DNA of 64,000 bases, taken from NCBI GenBank assembly GCA_913774625.1, contig CAJYHL010000049.1, forward strand, positions 37,765-101,764. The letters are read 5' to 3'. This stretch comes from an uncultured Acidovorax sp. (GTDB lineage: Bacteria; Pseudomonadota; Gammaproteobacteria; Burkholderiales; Burkholderiaceae_C). Of this stretch, positions 33,156 to 41,661 are shown in pieces (position 1 is the first letter of the stretch; each line of letters starts with the position of its first letter). Under the pieces are notes generated by a model. It was given only the letters and a program-made list of their open reading frames with translations, had not been told where the DNA came from and ran no database searches. The translations under genes were made by a program, and so were the position numbers.

Positions 33156-34931
33156 TCACTCCAGCGGCGGCGTGGAGGCGATGACTTCGTCCAGCGTGGT
33201 CAGGCCCTCGGCCACGCGCAGGGCACCGGCCAGGCGCAGCGGGCGCATGCCGTCCTGCACGGCCTGGCGGCGCAGCTGGTCGATGGAGGGCGTCTGGTGG
33301 ATGCGCTCCTTGAGCGCCTCGCTCACGGTGAGCAGCTCGTACAGGCCCATGCGGCCGCGGAAGCCCGTCATGCGGCAGTCCACGCAGCCCACCGGCCGGT
33401 AGGGCTGGTAGCTGCCGTTGAGCTTCCAGGGCTTGACGACCTCGGCCAGCGCCTCGGGCCGGGCCTGGGTGTCGGGCTGGCGGCACTGCTTGCACAGGGT
33501 GCGCACCAGCCGCTGCGCCAGCACGCCCAGCAGCGTGGCGTTGATGAGGTAGGGCGGCACGCCCAGCTCCATCAGCCGGGTGACGGCGCTGGGCGCGTCG
33601 TTGGTGTGCAGCGTGCTGAAGACCAGATGGCCGGTGAGCGCCGCCTGCACCGCCATGTCGGCCGTGGCCAGGTCGCGGATCTCGCCCACCATCAGCACGT
33701 CCGGGTCCTGGCGCATCAGCGCGCGCAGGCCTTCGGCGAAGTTGAAGTCCAGCTGCGGCTGCACCTGCGTCTGGTTGAAGCTGGGCTCGATCATCTCGAT
33801 CGGGTCTTCCACCGTGCTCACGTTGACCTCTTCGGTCGCCACGCGCTTGAGCGTGGAATAGAGCGTGGTGGTCTTGCCCGAGCCCGTGGGGCCGGTCACC
33901 AGGATGATGCCGTGCGGGCGCTTGACGAGCTGCTCCCAGCGCTGCGCATCGTGCGGCGCGAAGCCCAGCGCGTCCAGGTCCTTGACCGCGTTGTCGGGGT
34001 CGAAGATGCGCATCACCATCTTCTCGCCGAAGGCGGTGGGCAGGGTCGAGAGGCGCATCTCCACCTCGTCGCCACGCGGGTTGCGGGTCTTGATGCGGCC
34101 GTCCTGCGGGCGCCGCCGCTCGACCACGTCCATGCGGCCCAGCAGCTTCACGCGCGCCACCATGGCGTTGAGCACGCCCATGGGCATCTGATAGACCGGG
34201 TGCAGCACGCCGTCGATGCGGAAGCGGATCACGCCCTGCTCGCGGCGCGGCTCCAGGTGGATGTCGCTGGCGCGCTGGTCGAAGGCGTACTGCCAGAGCC
34301 AGTCCACCACGCGCACCACGCCCTGGTCGTTGGCGTCGAGCTGCTTGTTGCTCTTGTTCAGCTCCACCAGCTGCTCGAAGCTGCCGGCACCGCTGTTGCC
34401 GCCGGCCTTCTGCGCAGCGCGCACCGACTTGGCCAGCGCGAAGAATTCGGCCGTGTAGCGCTGGATGTCCTGCGGGTTGGCGACCACGCGGCGCACGCTG
34501 CGGCGCGACTGGCGCTCCACCTCGGCCACCCAGTCGTCGATGAAGGGCTCGGCCGTGGCCACCACCACCTCGTGCGGCGTGACCTGCACCGGCAGCACCT
34601 TGTGGCGCTCGGCGTAGCTGGCGCTCATGGCGTCGGCCACGCGGCCGACGTCCACCTTCAGCGGGTCGATGCGCAGATACGCCAGCCCGCTGCGGCCGGC
34701 CAGGTATTCGGTGAGCATCTCCACGTCCAGCGGCTTGCCGTCGGACGCGCGCGCCATGGCCACGTTGGCCAGCCGCACCAGCGGGTGCTGGCGGCTCTCG
34801 GCCTGGGCGCAGCGGGCGATGGTGCGGTCGGCCTCTGCGCCCGAGATGACGCCGTCGGCCCGCAGCCATTCGACGATGCGGCGCCAGTCCAGCGGGCCGG
34901 GCGGGTTGGTGGGACGGGCGGCGTCGGACAT
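33156..34931 (-). CDS. GspE/PulE-type secretion or pilus assembly ATPase, orphan
   Basis: A 591-residue ATPase. The N-terminal T2SSE_N-type region covers about residues 50-165. The RecA-like core has Walker A GPTGSGKT at 347-354, Asp box, Walker B 'LMRQDPDVLMVGEIRD', and a CxxC...CxxC zinc lobe ('CKQC', 'CVDC') in the C-domain. It powers type II secretion or type IV-pilus-like assembly in its family. No gspF, gspG or other secretion genes are nearby, so it is an orphan copy. The start at 34931 (MSDAARP) lies 20 bases past the neighbour stop. Confidence 0.92.
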   Translation of the reverse strand: MSDAARPTNPPGPLDWRRIVEWLRADGVISGAEADRTIARCAQAESRQHPLVRLANVAMARASDGKPLDVEMLTEYLAGRSGLAYLRIDPLKVDVGRVADAMSASYAERHKVLPVQVTPHEVVVATAEPFIDDWVAEVERQSRRSVRRVVANPQDIQRYTAEFFALAKSVRAAQKAGGNSGAGSFEQLVELNKSNKQLDANDQGVVRVVDWLWQYAFDQRASDIHLEPRREQGVIRFRIDGVLHPVYQMPMGVLNAMVARVKLLGRMDVVERRRPQDGRIKTRNPRGDEVEMRLSTLPTAFGEKMVMRIFDPDNAVKDLDALGFAPHDAQRWEQLVKRPHGIILVTGPTGSGKTTTLYSTLKRVATEEVNVSTVEDPIEMIEPSFNQTQVQPQLDFNFAEGLRALMRQDPDVLMVGEIRDLATADMAVQAALTGHLVFSTLHTNDAPSAVTRLMELGVPPYLINATLLGVLAQRLVRTLCKQCRQPDTQARPEALAEVVKPWKLNGSYQPYRPVGCVDCRMTGFRGRMGLYELLTVSEALKERIHQTPSIDQLRRQAVQDGMRPLRLAGALRVAEGLTTLDEVIASTPPLE

Positions 34932-34951
34932 GGCTCGGGTTCCTGAAGGGT

Positions 34952-35788
34952 TCAGCCGACCGGCTTGAAGACGCGCGGCCACTTGGCGGCCGGCAGGTCC
35001 CAGCGGGCCTGCACCGCCTCGGCACGGGCCAGCAGGTCGGCGCGCTTCGGGGCCGTGGGCGTGCGCTGGGCCAGCACCACGGTGTTGCCTTCGCGCGTGG
35101 GCTTGAAGGCCCAGAGCGCGTCGGCGCCGAAGGCCTCGGCCATCTTGCCCAGGCTGCGCTCATAGCTGGAGGCGCGGCCGAAGAGATTGACCGTCATGGC
35201 GCCGTCGTCGGTCAGCAGCGCGCGGCAGTCGGCGTAGAAGTCGGCGCTGTCGAGCACGGGGGCGGCGGCCTCGTGGTCGTAGAGATCGACGGCCAGCGCA
35301 TCGACCGTGCCGTGCCACTCTGGCTTGCGGATCTCCTGCGCCGCATCGGCCAGCACCACGCGCAGCTTCGGACCGTCGGGCGGCAGCTTGAACCAGCTGC
35401 GGCAGACGGCCAGCACCTGCGGGTTCAGCTCGATGGCGGTGCAGCACATGCGCAGCTTCTTGTGGCAGAACTTGGTGATGGCGCCCGCGCCCAGGCCCAG
35501 CTGCATGGCGTGGCGCTTGCCCACGCTGGCCGGCTCCACGAAGAGCAGCCAGGCCATCATGCGCTGCACGTATTCGAGCTCGATGTCGAAGGGATCGGCC
35601 ACGCGCATGGAGCCCTGGATCCAGGGCGTGCCCAGGTGCAGGTGGCGCACGTCGCCGTCCTCGGAAACGCTGACTTCGGGCAGTTCGGCAGCGGGCGCGG
35701 CCTTCCTGCGGGCAGCCGGTACGGTTGCGGCGCCCCTGGGGGGCTTCGGGGCTTTCGGGGTCGTGGTCGTCGTCGTCAAATCAGTCAC
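34952..35788 (-). CDS. Spermidine synthase-like / spermine-spermidine-synthase-fold protein
   Basis: A 278-residue Rossmann methyltransferase-fold protein: 'HAMQLGLGAGAITKFCHKK' (motif I), 'TAIELNPQVLAVCRSWF' and 'VVLADAAQEI', followed by 'VDALAVDLYDHEAAAP'. It is related to SpeE but lacks the usual decarboxy-SAM/putrescine signature, so an aminopropyltransferase role is unproven. It starts at GTG 35788, sharing GTGA with the stop of the glycosylase gene. A Thr/Pro/Lys-rich leader (residues 1-35) is probably disordered. It is followed by the GspE-like gene after 20 bases. Confidence 0.82.
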   Translation of the reverse strand: MTDLTTTTTTPKAPKPPRGAATVPAARRKAAPAAELPEVSVSEDGDVRHLHLGTPWIQGSMRVADPFDIELEYVQRMMAWLLFVEPASVGKRHAMQLGLGAGAITKFCHKKLRMCCTAIELNPQVLAVCRSWFKLPPDGPKLRVVLADAAQEIRKPEWHGTVDALAVDLYDHEAAAPVLDSADFYADCRALLTDDGAMTVNLFGRASSYERSLGKMAEAFGADALWAFKPTREGNTVVLAQRTPTAPKRADLLARAEAVQARWDLPAAKWPRVFKPVG

Positions 35789-36357
35789 ACCAATCCATAA
35801 GGTGCCAGGGCCTCGGCCCAGGCGATGCGTTTGCGCTCGAAGCTCCACAAGGCATGGGCCGGGCTGCTCGAAGGCAGCCGCAGCGACGCGATGGCAGTGG
35901 AGCCCTCGCCACCCTCGTCCCGGGCCGTCAGGCCCAGGCTGGCGCGCACGGCGCGGGCGTGGCGGAAGCTTTCCCCGCCATTGTGGGCGATGGCCACCAG
36001 CCCGGGCACGGCGGCGCGCAGCCCGGCGAAGTCGTTCACCACGGCATTGCGGATGTCGGCGTCCAGGCTGCCTTCGCGTTCGCAGGCGGCATAGACGTCC
36101 CAGAGGCCCAGGCCGCGCGCCAGCAGCCAGGCGCAGCGGCCGGCGTAGTCGCCCGGCCCGGGCTGAGGATGCTCCGGCCAGAGCGCCTGCAGGATGCGCC
36201 AGAACTGGTTCTGCGGATGGCCGTAGTACTGCCCAGCGCGCAGCGAGGCCACGCCGGGAAAGCTGCCCAGGATGAGCACGCGCGTGGCGGGCGACACCAC
36301 GGGCGGCAGGCCCGTGAGCTGCGCGGGGGCCGGGGCGGGCGGGTTCTGGGAAGGCAT
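35785..36357 (-). CDS. Hypoxanthine/deoxyinosine-DNA glycosylase (UDG family 6)
   Basis: A 190-residue uracil-DNA-glycosylase fold. The motif 'LGSFPGVASLRAGQYYGHPQNQFW' (residues 30-53) is characteristic of family 6 HDG enzymes, which remove deaminated adenine (hypoxanthine) and have Asn in the QNxFW segment. The C-terminal motif is 'LPSSSPAHA'. The start at 36357 (MPSQNPP) is preferred; the upstream 19 residues overlap the palindromic repeat at 36380. Coupled to the downstream SpeE-like gene by GTGA. Confidence 0.88.
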   Translation of the reverse strand: MPSQNPPAPAPAQLTGLPPVVSPATRVLILGSFPGVASLRAGQYYGHPQNQFWRILQALWPEHPQPGPGDYAGRCAWLLARGLGLWDVYAACEREGSLDADIRNAVVNDFAGLRAAVPGLVAIAHNGGESFRHARAVRASLGLTARDEGGEGSTAIASLRLPSSSPAHALWSFERKRIAWAEALAPYGLV

Positions 36358-36379
36358 GGCGGAGGCAGTGGAACTTTTT

Positions 36380-36396
36380 GCTACTGAAAATATAGC
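36380..36396. repeat. Interspersed palindrome GCTAT-N7-ATAGC, copy 2 (one mismatch)
   Basis: GCTACTGAAAATATAGC differs from the consensus arms by one base. It lies in the 81-base gap between tatD-like and glycosylase genes, near the likely promoter or leader of the glycosylase gene. Confidence 0.6.
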
Positions 36397-36438
36397 TGAC
36401 AGCGCCTGGTTCACAGGCGCCCCAGGCCCGAAACATCG

Positions 36439-37278
36439 TCACCCACCCGGCAGAAGCTCCCGCAGGCGCGGCAGCGCCGCAAGGGCATTGGCGCGGCTGG
36501 CAAGGGCCAGTTCCTCCACCGACATGCCACGCAATCCGGCGATGGCTTCTGCGATGCGCGGCAGCTCGCCCGGCGTGTTGCGCGCCGCCGGCACGCCGGC
36601 CGCACGCTGGGCGGCGGTCACGTAGAGCCAGTGCGGCGGAATGTCGGGGGCGTCGGTTTCCAGCACCAGGGCTTCCAGCGGCAGTTCGGCCGCCAGCCGG
36701 CGGAGCTGCAGCGCCCGGTCGTAGGTCACGGCGCCGCCGAATCCCAGCCTGAAGCCCAGGCCGATGAAGGCATCGGCCTGCTGCCGGCTGCCGTTGAACG
36801 CATGGGCGATGCCGCCCGCCACGGGAATGTCGCGCAGGCCCTTGAGCACCTTGTCCACCGATCGGCGCGTGTGCAGGATGACCGGCAGGCCGAAGCGCTG
36901 CGCCAGCCGCAGCTGGTCCCGGAAGATGCGCTCCTGCCGCGCGGCGTCCAGGCCGGGCACGAAGAAATCGAGGCCGATCTCGCCCACCGCCACCAGGCGC
37001 GGGTCGGCCTGGTGCGCCGCCAGGGCCTGCTCCAGCGCCGGCAGGTCGCCGTCCTGGGCGCCCGGGGTGAAGAGCGGGTGGATGCCCAGCGCATAGCTGT
37101 CGCCGTGGCGGTGGGCCAGGTCGCGCACCGCATCCCAGTTGGCCCGCTCCACGGCCGGCAGCACGCAGTGGCCCACGCCGCGCGCGGCGGCCTCGCGGCG
37201 GGTGGCGTCGGCATGGGCCAGCCCGCCGTGGGCGACGAATTCGTCGAGGTGTACGTGGGTGTCTATCCAGCCGGCCAT
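36439..37278 (-). CDS. TatD-family metal-dependent hydrolase
   Basis: A 279-residue TIM-barrel protein with N-terminal metal motif DTHVH (6-10), Glu in 'AVGEIGLDF', His in 'VILHTRR', 'IAHAFNGS' and the Asp in 'LETDAPDIPP'. TatD proteins are metal-dependent 3'-5' exonucleases or D-aminoacyl-tRNA-type deacylases. The ATG at 37278 gives the usual MAGWIDTHVHLDE start; the frame's further upstream extension is not conserved. It may be co-transcribed with the glycosylase gene. Confidence 0.93.
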   Translation of the reverse strand: MAGWIDTHVHLDEFVAHGGLAHADATRREAAARGVGHCVLPAVERANWDAVRDLAHRHGDSYALGIHPLFTPGAQDGDLPALEQALAAHQADPRLVAVGEIGLDFFVPGLDAARQERIFRDQLRLAQRFGLPVILHTRRSVDKVLKGLRDIPVAGGIAHAFNGSRQQADAFIGLGFRLGFGGAVTYDRALQLRRLAAELPLEALVLETDAPDIPPHWLYVTAAQRAAGVPAARNTPGELPRIAEAIAGLRGMSVEELALASRANALAALPRLRELLPGG

Positions 37279-37470
37279 GTGTCGATGATGCCACTCTCGC
37301 CCGGCGATGGCCTGCGGAAAGCCGGCGAAACTGAATAAGGCCGTGCTTTCCGTGCTACCGTCAGCGTAGCAATCCCGGGCCGCTCGCGCTCCGGCGCGCA
37401 CCGCCCGCACCGCCGGCGCAGGGGCGCGGCGGTGCAGGCCCCGTCTTTTGGTTATGAGGTGACAGACAGA

Positions 37471-38403
37471 ATGCCCCGGTTCGGCCGCTACCGTGCATCA
37501 TCTTCGGCCAGGCAACAGGGCCCGGGCCCGGCTCCCAACCCGCCTCCGGCGGCGGTACCGGTGCGCCATCCGCACGCCGTCTGGTACGGCAGCGCGATCG
37601 GCGTGCTGGCGGTGCTGCTGGGCGCCAGCCTGTGGTGGGGCCTGCAGCGCGTGCCGGCCTCGTCGGCGCCCGCGCCTGCGCCCGCGCCCGCATCCCCGCC
37701 CCAGCCTGCGACCGCGGCCTTCGACCAGAAGGCCATCGACGAGGCCGTGCGCCGCTCGCTGGAAAGCCGCCCCCTGCCCTCCCCCGCCACCCGCGCCGCT
37801 GCGGCCGTGGCACCTTCGGTGGTGCGCGTGGTGGGCTACGGCCGCACCCGCCGGGGCAAGGAGTTCGAGCGCGGCATCGGCACGGGCGTGGTCGTGGTGG
37901 ACCGGGGCGTGATCCTCACCAACCTGCATGTGGTCAAGGGCGCGCACCGCATCAACGTGACCTTCGCCGACGGCTCCGATTCGCAGGCCAAGGTGACCGG
38001 CATGCAGCCGCAGAACGACATCGCCGTGCTGCAGGCCCAGCGCGTGCCCCACGGCCTGCAGGCCGCGCCCATGCGCTCCACGCAGAATCTGCGCCCCGGC
38101 GACCAGGTGGTGGCACTGGGCTTTCCCTTCGGCATCGGGCCTTCGGTGTCGGCCGGCGTCGTCTCGGGCCTGCAGCGCGAATTCGAGTCGCCCGACGGCG
38201 GCCAGGAGATCAGCAACCTGATCCAGTTCGACGCGGCCGCCAACCCCGGCAATTCGGGCGGCCCGCTGGTCACCATGGACGGCGAGGTGGTGGGCATCGT
38301 CACCGCCATCCTGAACCCGACCTCGGCCCGCACCTTCATCGGCATCGGCTTCGCGGTGCCCATCGAGAACGCAGCGGCGGCCATAGGCAAGCCGCCGCTC
38401 TGA
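37471..38403 (+). CDS. Membrane-anchored trypsin-like serine protease (S1C, no PDZ)
   Basis: A 310-residue protein. A Pro-rich cytoplasmic tail (1-35), one transmembrane helix (38-58), an Ala/Pro linker, then a trypsin-like domain with His153 (LTNLHVV), Asp183 (QNDIAVL) and Ser262 (GNSGGP). It resembles DegS/HtrA in the catalytic part but ends after the protease domain without a PDZ domain, so peptide-gated activation as in DegS is unlikely. Faces the periplasm. The ATG at 37471 follows GAGGTG; an in-frame GTG at 37432 is an alternative. Confidence 0.88.
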   Translation: MPRFGRYRASSSARQQGPGPAPNPPPAAVPVRHPHAVWYGSAIGVLAVLLGASLWWGLQRVPASSAPAPAPAPASPPQPATAAFDQKAIDEAVRRSLESRPLPSPATRAAAAVAPSVVRVVGYGRTRRGKEFERGIGTGVVVVDRGVILTNLHVVKGAHRINVTFADGSDSQAKVTGMQPQNDIAVLQAQRVPHGLQAAPMRSTQNLRPGDQVVALGFPFGIGPSVSAGVVSGLQREFESPDGGQEISNLIQFDAAANPGNSGGPLVTMDGEVVGIVTAILNPTSARTFIGIGFAVPIENAAAAIGKPPL

Positions 38404-38426
38404 ATCAGCCCGGATCTCCGGGCCGC

Positions 38427-38462
38427 AAAAAAAGCCATGCCCCTCCGCGAAGGGGCATGGCT
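38427..38462 (-). terminator. Intrinsic terminator of the lipoprotein gene, possibly bidirectional
   Basis: A perfect 12-bp stem (38433-38444 with 38451-38462, six-base loop CCGCGA) lies between the convergent protease and lipoprotein genes. Read leftward the stem runs into a T-run of six to seven (the A-run at 38427-38433), a classic intrinsic terminator. In the other direction there is no T-tract, but the hairpin could still end the protease transcript. Confidence 0.8.
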
Positions 38463-38490
38463 CTCGTTCGAGTGCCGCGGTGCGCGGAGC

Positions 38491-38970
38491 TCAGGGCGCC
38501 TTGGCCACGGCCGGGGCGGGAGCGGTGCCCGTCACCGGCGCGCCTTCCTTCTCGGCGGAACGGTCGAAGACCAGCGTCTGGCCGAACACCAGCTGCACCC
38601 AGGTAGGATAGGTGTAGGCCGTGCCCTTGTTGTGGTCGATGATGGCGCCGATGCCGCCGCCGAAGATGATGTTGCCCGCCAGGCCCGCATTGGCGCGGGA
38701 GATGCCGCGGCCCACGGCGTCTGGGTGCTGCGGGTCCTTGCAGACGATGTCCAGGTCCTTGCCGGAACGGCGCACCAGCGTGGTCACGCCGGACTTGGCC
38801 TGGGTGGTGCCATAGTCGTTGGTCAGGCTGCACTCGGCGCCGGCCACCGTTTCGCCCTGGCTGTTCTTGGTTTCGATCTTGATCGGCTGGGTCGTGTCGT
38901 TCACGATCGATGCGCAGCCGGTCAGCACTACCGTGGCGGCCATGACGGCCCCCGAAATCATGCGTTGCAT
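38491..38970 (-). CDS. Outer-membrane-type lipoprotein of unknown function
   Basis: A 159-residue lipoprotein with lipobox LTGC (Cys19) after a short signal peptide. The body begins with 'ASIVNDTTQPIKIETKNSQGE', a pattern seen in small GNA1162/YgdR-unlike lipoproteins common in Burkholderiales. A Gly-rich segment 'NIIFGGGIGAIIDHNKGTAYTYP' follows. Function unknown. The ATG at 38970 is chosen because AGGG sits six bases before it; ATG at 38976 is the alternative. Terminated by the hairpin at 38427. Confidence 0.82.
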   Translation of the reverse strand: MQRMISGAVMAATVVLTGCASIVNDTTQPIKIETKNSQGETVAGAECSLTNDYGTTQAKSGVTTLVRRSGKDLDIVCKDPQHPDAVGRGISRANAGLAGNIIFGGGIGAIIDHNKGTAYTYPTWVQLVFGQTLVFDRSAEKEGAPVTGTAPAPAVAKAP

Positions 38971-39124
38971 GTCCATCCCTCTCGTCGCTTTTCGCGCTGT
39001 TGTGAAAGCGGCGGATTCTAGGGGGCAGACCCAGGGGTTACGGACAAAAACCGGCAGGGCTTGCCCGCACAATCCCGGGCTTTCCTGAAAACCCTTCGTT
39101 CATTTATTCATTCAGTCACATCCC

Positions 39125-39388
39125 ATGTCCACGACCGACGAGAACCCCGCGACGCAACGCCCCGAACTGCCCGACCACCTCTCTATCGACCCGCGCAGCC
39201 CCTTCCATGTACGCGCCGTGTTCGATCACGACATCGGCATCCGCTTCAACGGCAACGAGCGGTTCGACGTGGAGGAATACTGCGTGAGCGAAGGCTGGGT
39301 CAAGGTGCCCGCCGGCAAGACAGTGGACCGCAAGGGCCGGCCGCTGCTGATCAAGCTCAAGGGCACGGTCGAAGCCTTCTACAAGTGA
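39125..39388 (+). CDS. DUF3297 family protein
   Basis: An 87-residue cytoplasmic protein. Nearly its whole length matches the DUF3297 pattern: 'LPDHLSIDPRSPFHVRAVF', 'DIGIRFNG', 'VEEYCVSEGWVKV' and 'KGTVEAFYK' at the C-terminus. The family is widespread and of unknown function. Monocistronic. Confidence 0.92.
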   Translation: MSTTDENPATQRPELPDHLSIDPRSPFHVRAVFDHDIGIRFNGNERFDVEEYCVSEGWVKVPAGKTVDRKGRPLLIKLKGTVEAFYK

Positions 39389-39454
39389 TTTCGGCGCCGG
39401 GACGGCCCGGCCGGCCTTCCCGCGCGGCGGCAGACGGCGGCCGTCATTGCTGCT

Positions 39455-39473
39455 GATAACGATTTTCATTTAG
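39455..39473 (+). promoter_or_regulatory. Fur-box-like operator upstream of the PepSY operon
   Basis: GATAACGATTTTCATTTAG matches 13 of 19 positions of the Fur consensus (GATAATGATAATCATTATC), with the central GAT/CATT core kept, in a rare AT-rich patch of this GC-rich window. It is 138 bases before the DUF3649 start. The three genes behind it belong to families repeatedly found under Fur control, so iron repression is the natural reading. Confidence 0.65.
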
Positions 39474-39610
39474 AATTTTCGGCTATCCCGCCAGCGCGGC
39501 CGAGCGGCCCGGCTCCCGGGCCCCAGGCGCGTTTGCTTCTTTTCTGGCGGCCCCCGGCCGCCCTCTACGCAGCCGGCCGGTGCCTTCGCCCACCACGCCT
39601 TCCGCCGCCC

Positions 39611-39955
39611 ATGACCGCTGACCCACCCCGCACCTCTTCCGGCACGCCGCGCCTTCGCCTGAGCGACGCCGCGCGCCATCGCTGGGCCGTGGCTTCGCGT
39701 GCGGCCGCGGCCATCGGTGGGGGCTATGTGCTGGCGGCGCTGTGCTCGACCGCGCTGGCGCTGTGGCTGCCGCTGGCGCGCGCGGAAGCGGTCATCGCCG
39801 GTGCGATGGCCTCGTTCGCGGTCTATGCCGGCGCGGTGATGTGGGTCTTCGCGGCACGCACCGCCGGCCGCGCCTGGGCGGGCCTGGCCTGGCCTGCGGC
39901 CGTGCTGGGCGCGGCCGTGTGGCTCACGCTGCGCAGCCGGGGAGCCGCGGCATGA
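39611..39955 (+). CDS. DUF3649 family membrane protein
   Basis: A 114-residue protein with three transmembrane helices (about 30-50, 60-80, 88-105). The 'AAAIGGGYVLAALCSTALALWLP' and 'AVIAGAMASFAVYAGAVMWVFAARTA' segments match DUF3649 (iron-uptake-associated protein). It is the first gene after the Fur-like box and overlaps the PepSY gene by four bases. Relatives accompany TonB-dependent siderophore receptors. Exact role unknown. Confidence 0.85.
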   Translation: MTADPPRTSSGTPRLRLSDAARHRWAVASRAAAAIGGGYVLAALCSTALALWLPLARAEAVIAGAMASFAVYAGAVMWVFAARTAGRAWAGLAWPAAVLGAAVWLTLRSRGAAA

Positions 39956-41661
39956 AGGACGGCTTCCGCCAGTCGATGGCCTGGCTGCACACCTGGTCGG
40001 GCCTGCTGGTCGGCTGGGTGCTGTTCATGGTGTTCGCCTCGGGCACCTCGGCCTATTTCCGCGACGAGATCAGCTTCTGGATGAAGCCCGAACTGCACCG
40101 CACGCCGGCCGATGTCACGGCCCGGCAGGGCACGGCAGCCCAAGAGGCGGTCCGCTTCCTGGAGCGCGAGGCCGCCGGCAGCCCGCGCTGGACCATCACC
40201 CTGCCGCATGAACGCGAGCCTTCGGTGCAGGTGTCCTGGCAGGCCCCCAAGCCGGCTGCAGGCGACAGCGGCGCGCGCCAGCGCCCGCTGGCCGTGAACC
40301 TGGATCCGGCCACCGGCGAGCGCCTGGCGGAGACCCGCGCCACGCGCGGCGGCGACTTCTTCTACCGCCTGCATTTCGAACTGCACTACCTGCCCGTGCC
40401 CTGGGCGCGCTGGATCATCGGCTTCTGCGCCATGTGCATGCTGGTGGCCATCGTGAGCGGCGTGGTCACGCACCGGCGCATCTTTAGCGACTTCTTCACC
40501 TTCCGGCCCAGGAAGGGACAGCGCTCCTGGATGGACGCGCACAACGCCAGCGCCGTGCTGGCGCTGCCCTTCCACCTGATGATCACCTACACCGGGCTGG
40601 TCACGCTGATGTTCATGTACATGCCCTGGGGGGCGCAGGCGGTGTACCAGGGCGACGAGAAGACCTTCATCGCCGAGGCCTTCCCCAACGCCCGGGCCAA
40701 CGTGCCGCAAAAGCCCGCCGGCCATGCGGTGCCGCTGACGCCTCTGGGGCCGCTGCTGGAGCAGGCGCGGGCGCACTGGCAGGGACATGCGGCTTCGCGG
40801 GTGATCGTCACCCTGCCCGGCGACGCCCATGCCGCCGTGACCATCTACCGCGACGACTCGGGCCATCTCTCGGCCAACTATGCCTCCATGGTGTTCGACG
40901 GCACGACCGGCCGGCTGATGGAAACGCGCGGCGAGAGCATTCCCCCGGTCTCGGAGACGCGCGGCGTCTTCGTCGGCCTGCACATGGCTCAGTTCGCGGG
41001 GCCGCTGCTGCGCGGGATGTTCTTCATGTCGGGCCTGGCGGGCTGCGCCATGGTGGCCACCGGCCTGCTGATGTGGGCCGTCAAGGAGCGGCAGAAGCAC
41101 GCCAAGGCGCTGGCCCGGGGCGGGCGCATCGGCTTCGGGCTGCGGCTGGTGGACGGGCTGAACATCGGCGCCATCGCGGGCCTGCCGCTGGCCATGGCCT
41201 CGTTCTTCTGGGCCAACCGGCTGATCCCGGTGGGCATCGCCGACCGCCCGGCCAGCGAGATCACGGCGTTCTTCGCCGTCTGGGGCGTGGCGGCAGCGGC
41301 CGGCATCGCCCGGCCTTCGCGCCGCATGTGGCGGCTGCAGCTGACCCTGGGCGGCATGCTCTTCGCGCTGGTGCCGGTGCTGAACCCGCTCACGGGCGGC
41401 GCCGGCATGGTCACCGCCGCGGCCAGCGGCCACTGGAACCTGGTGGGCTTCGACGCCGTCTGCCTGCTCCTGGGCACGGCCCTGCTGTCCGGCGCCTGGT
41501 GGCTGGGCCACCGCAAGGCGCCGGCCCGCAGCCCCGGCAACCCCTCCGCGCCGCACCGGGCGGCCGGGGCGGCGCCTGCCGCAGCCCCGGTGATGCAGCC
41601 CGAAGCCCCGCTCTCCGCGGCACGCCATGCGCTGGGCGCACCGGAAGCCGCTTCGCCATGA
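39952..41661 (+). CDS. PepSY-associated TM domain protein, probable siderophore-iron reductase (PiuB/FpvG-like)
   Basis: A 569-residue membrane protein with about five to seven helices and two large PepSY regions facing the periplasm. It starts 'MAWLHTWSGLLVGWVLFMVFASGTSAYFRDEI', the standard opening of PepSY_TM proteins, and has conserved His residues within membrane segments ('RLHFELHYLP', 'DAHNASAVLALPFHLMITYTG', 'GLHMAQF') that could bind heme. FpvG-type relatives reduce iron released from siderophores. It sits between DUF3649 and DUF3325 genes with four-base overlaps on both sides. The Ala/Pro-rich C-terminal tail is cytoplasmic and disordered. Confidence 0.88.
   Translation: MKDGFRQSMAWLHTWSGLLVGWVLFMVFASGTSAYFRDEISFWMKPELHRTPADVTARQGTAAQEAVRFLEREAAGSPRWTITLPHEREPSVQVSWQAPKPAAGDSGARQRPLAVNLDPATGERLAETRATRGGDFFYRLHFELHYLPVPWARWIIGFCAMCMLVAIVSGVVTHRRIFSDFFTFRPRKGQRSWMDAHNASAVLALPFHLMITYTGLVTLMFMYMPWGAQAVYQGDEKTFIAEAFPNARANVPQKPAGHAVPLTPLGPLLEQARAHWQGHAASRVIVTLPGDAHAAVTIYRDDSGHLSANYASMVFDGTTGRLMETRGESIPPVSETRGVFVGLHMAQFAGPLLRGMFFMSGLAGCAMVATGLLMWAVKERQKHAKALARGGRIGFGLRLVDGLNIGAIAGLPLAMASFFWANRLIPVGIADRPASEITAFFAVWGVAAAAGIARPSRRMWRLQLTLGGMLFALVPVLNPLTGGAGMVTAAASGHWNLVGFDAVCLLLGTALLSGAWWLGHRKAPARSPGNPSAPHRAAGAAPAAAPVMQPEAPLSAARHALGAPEAASP

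Noticed and set aside
39410..39610. A possible extended start of the DUF3649 gene at 39533.
   Set aside because: The added residues are Pro/Arg-rich and not conserved, while ATG 39611 gives the usual family N-terminus.
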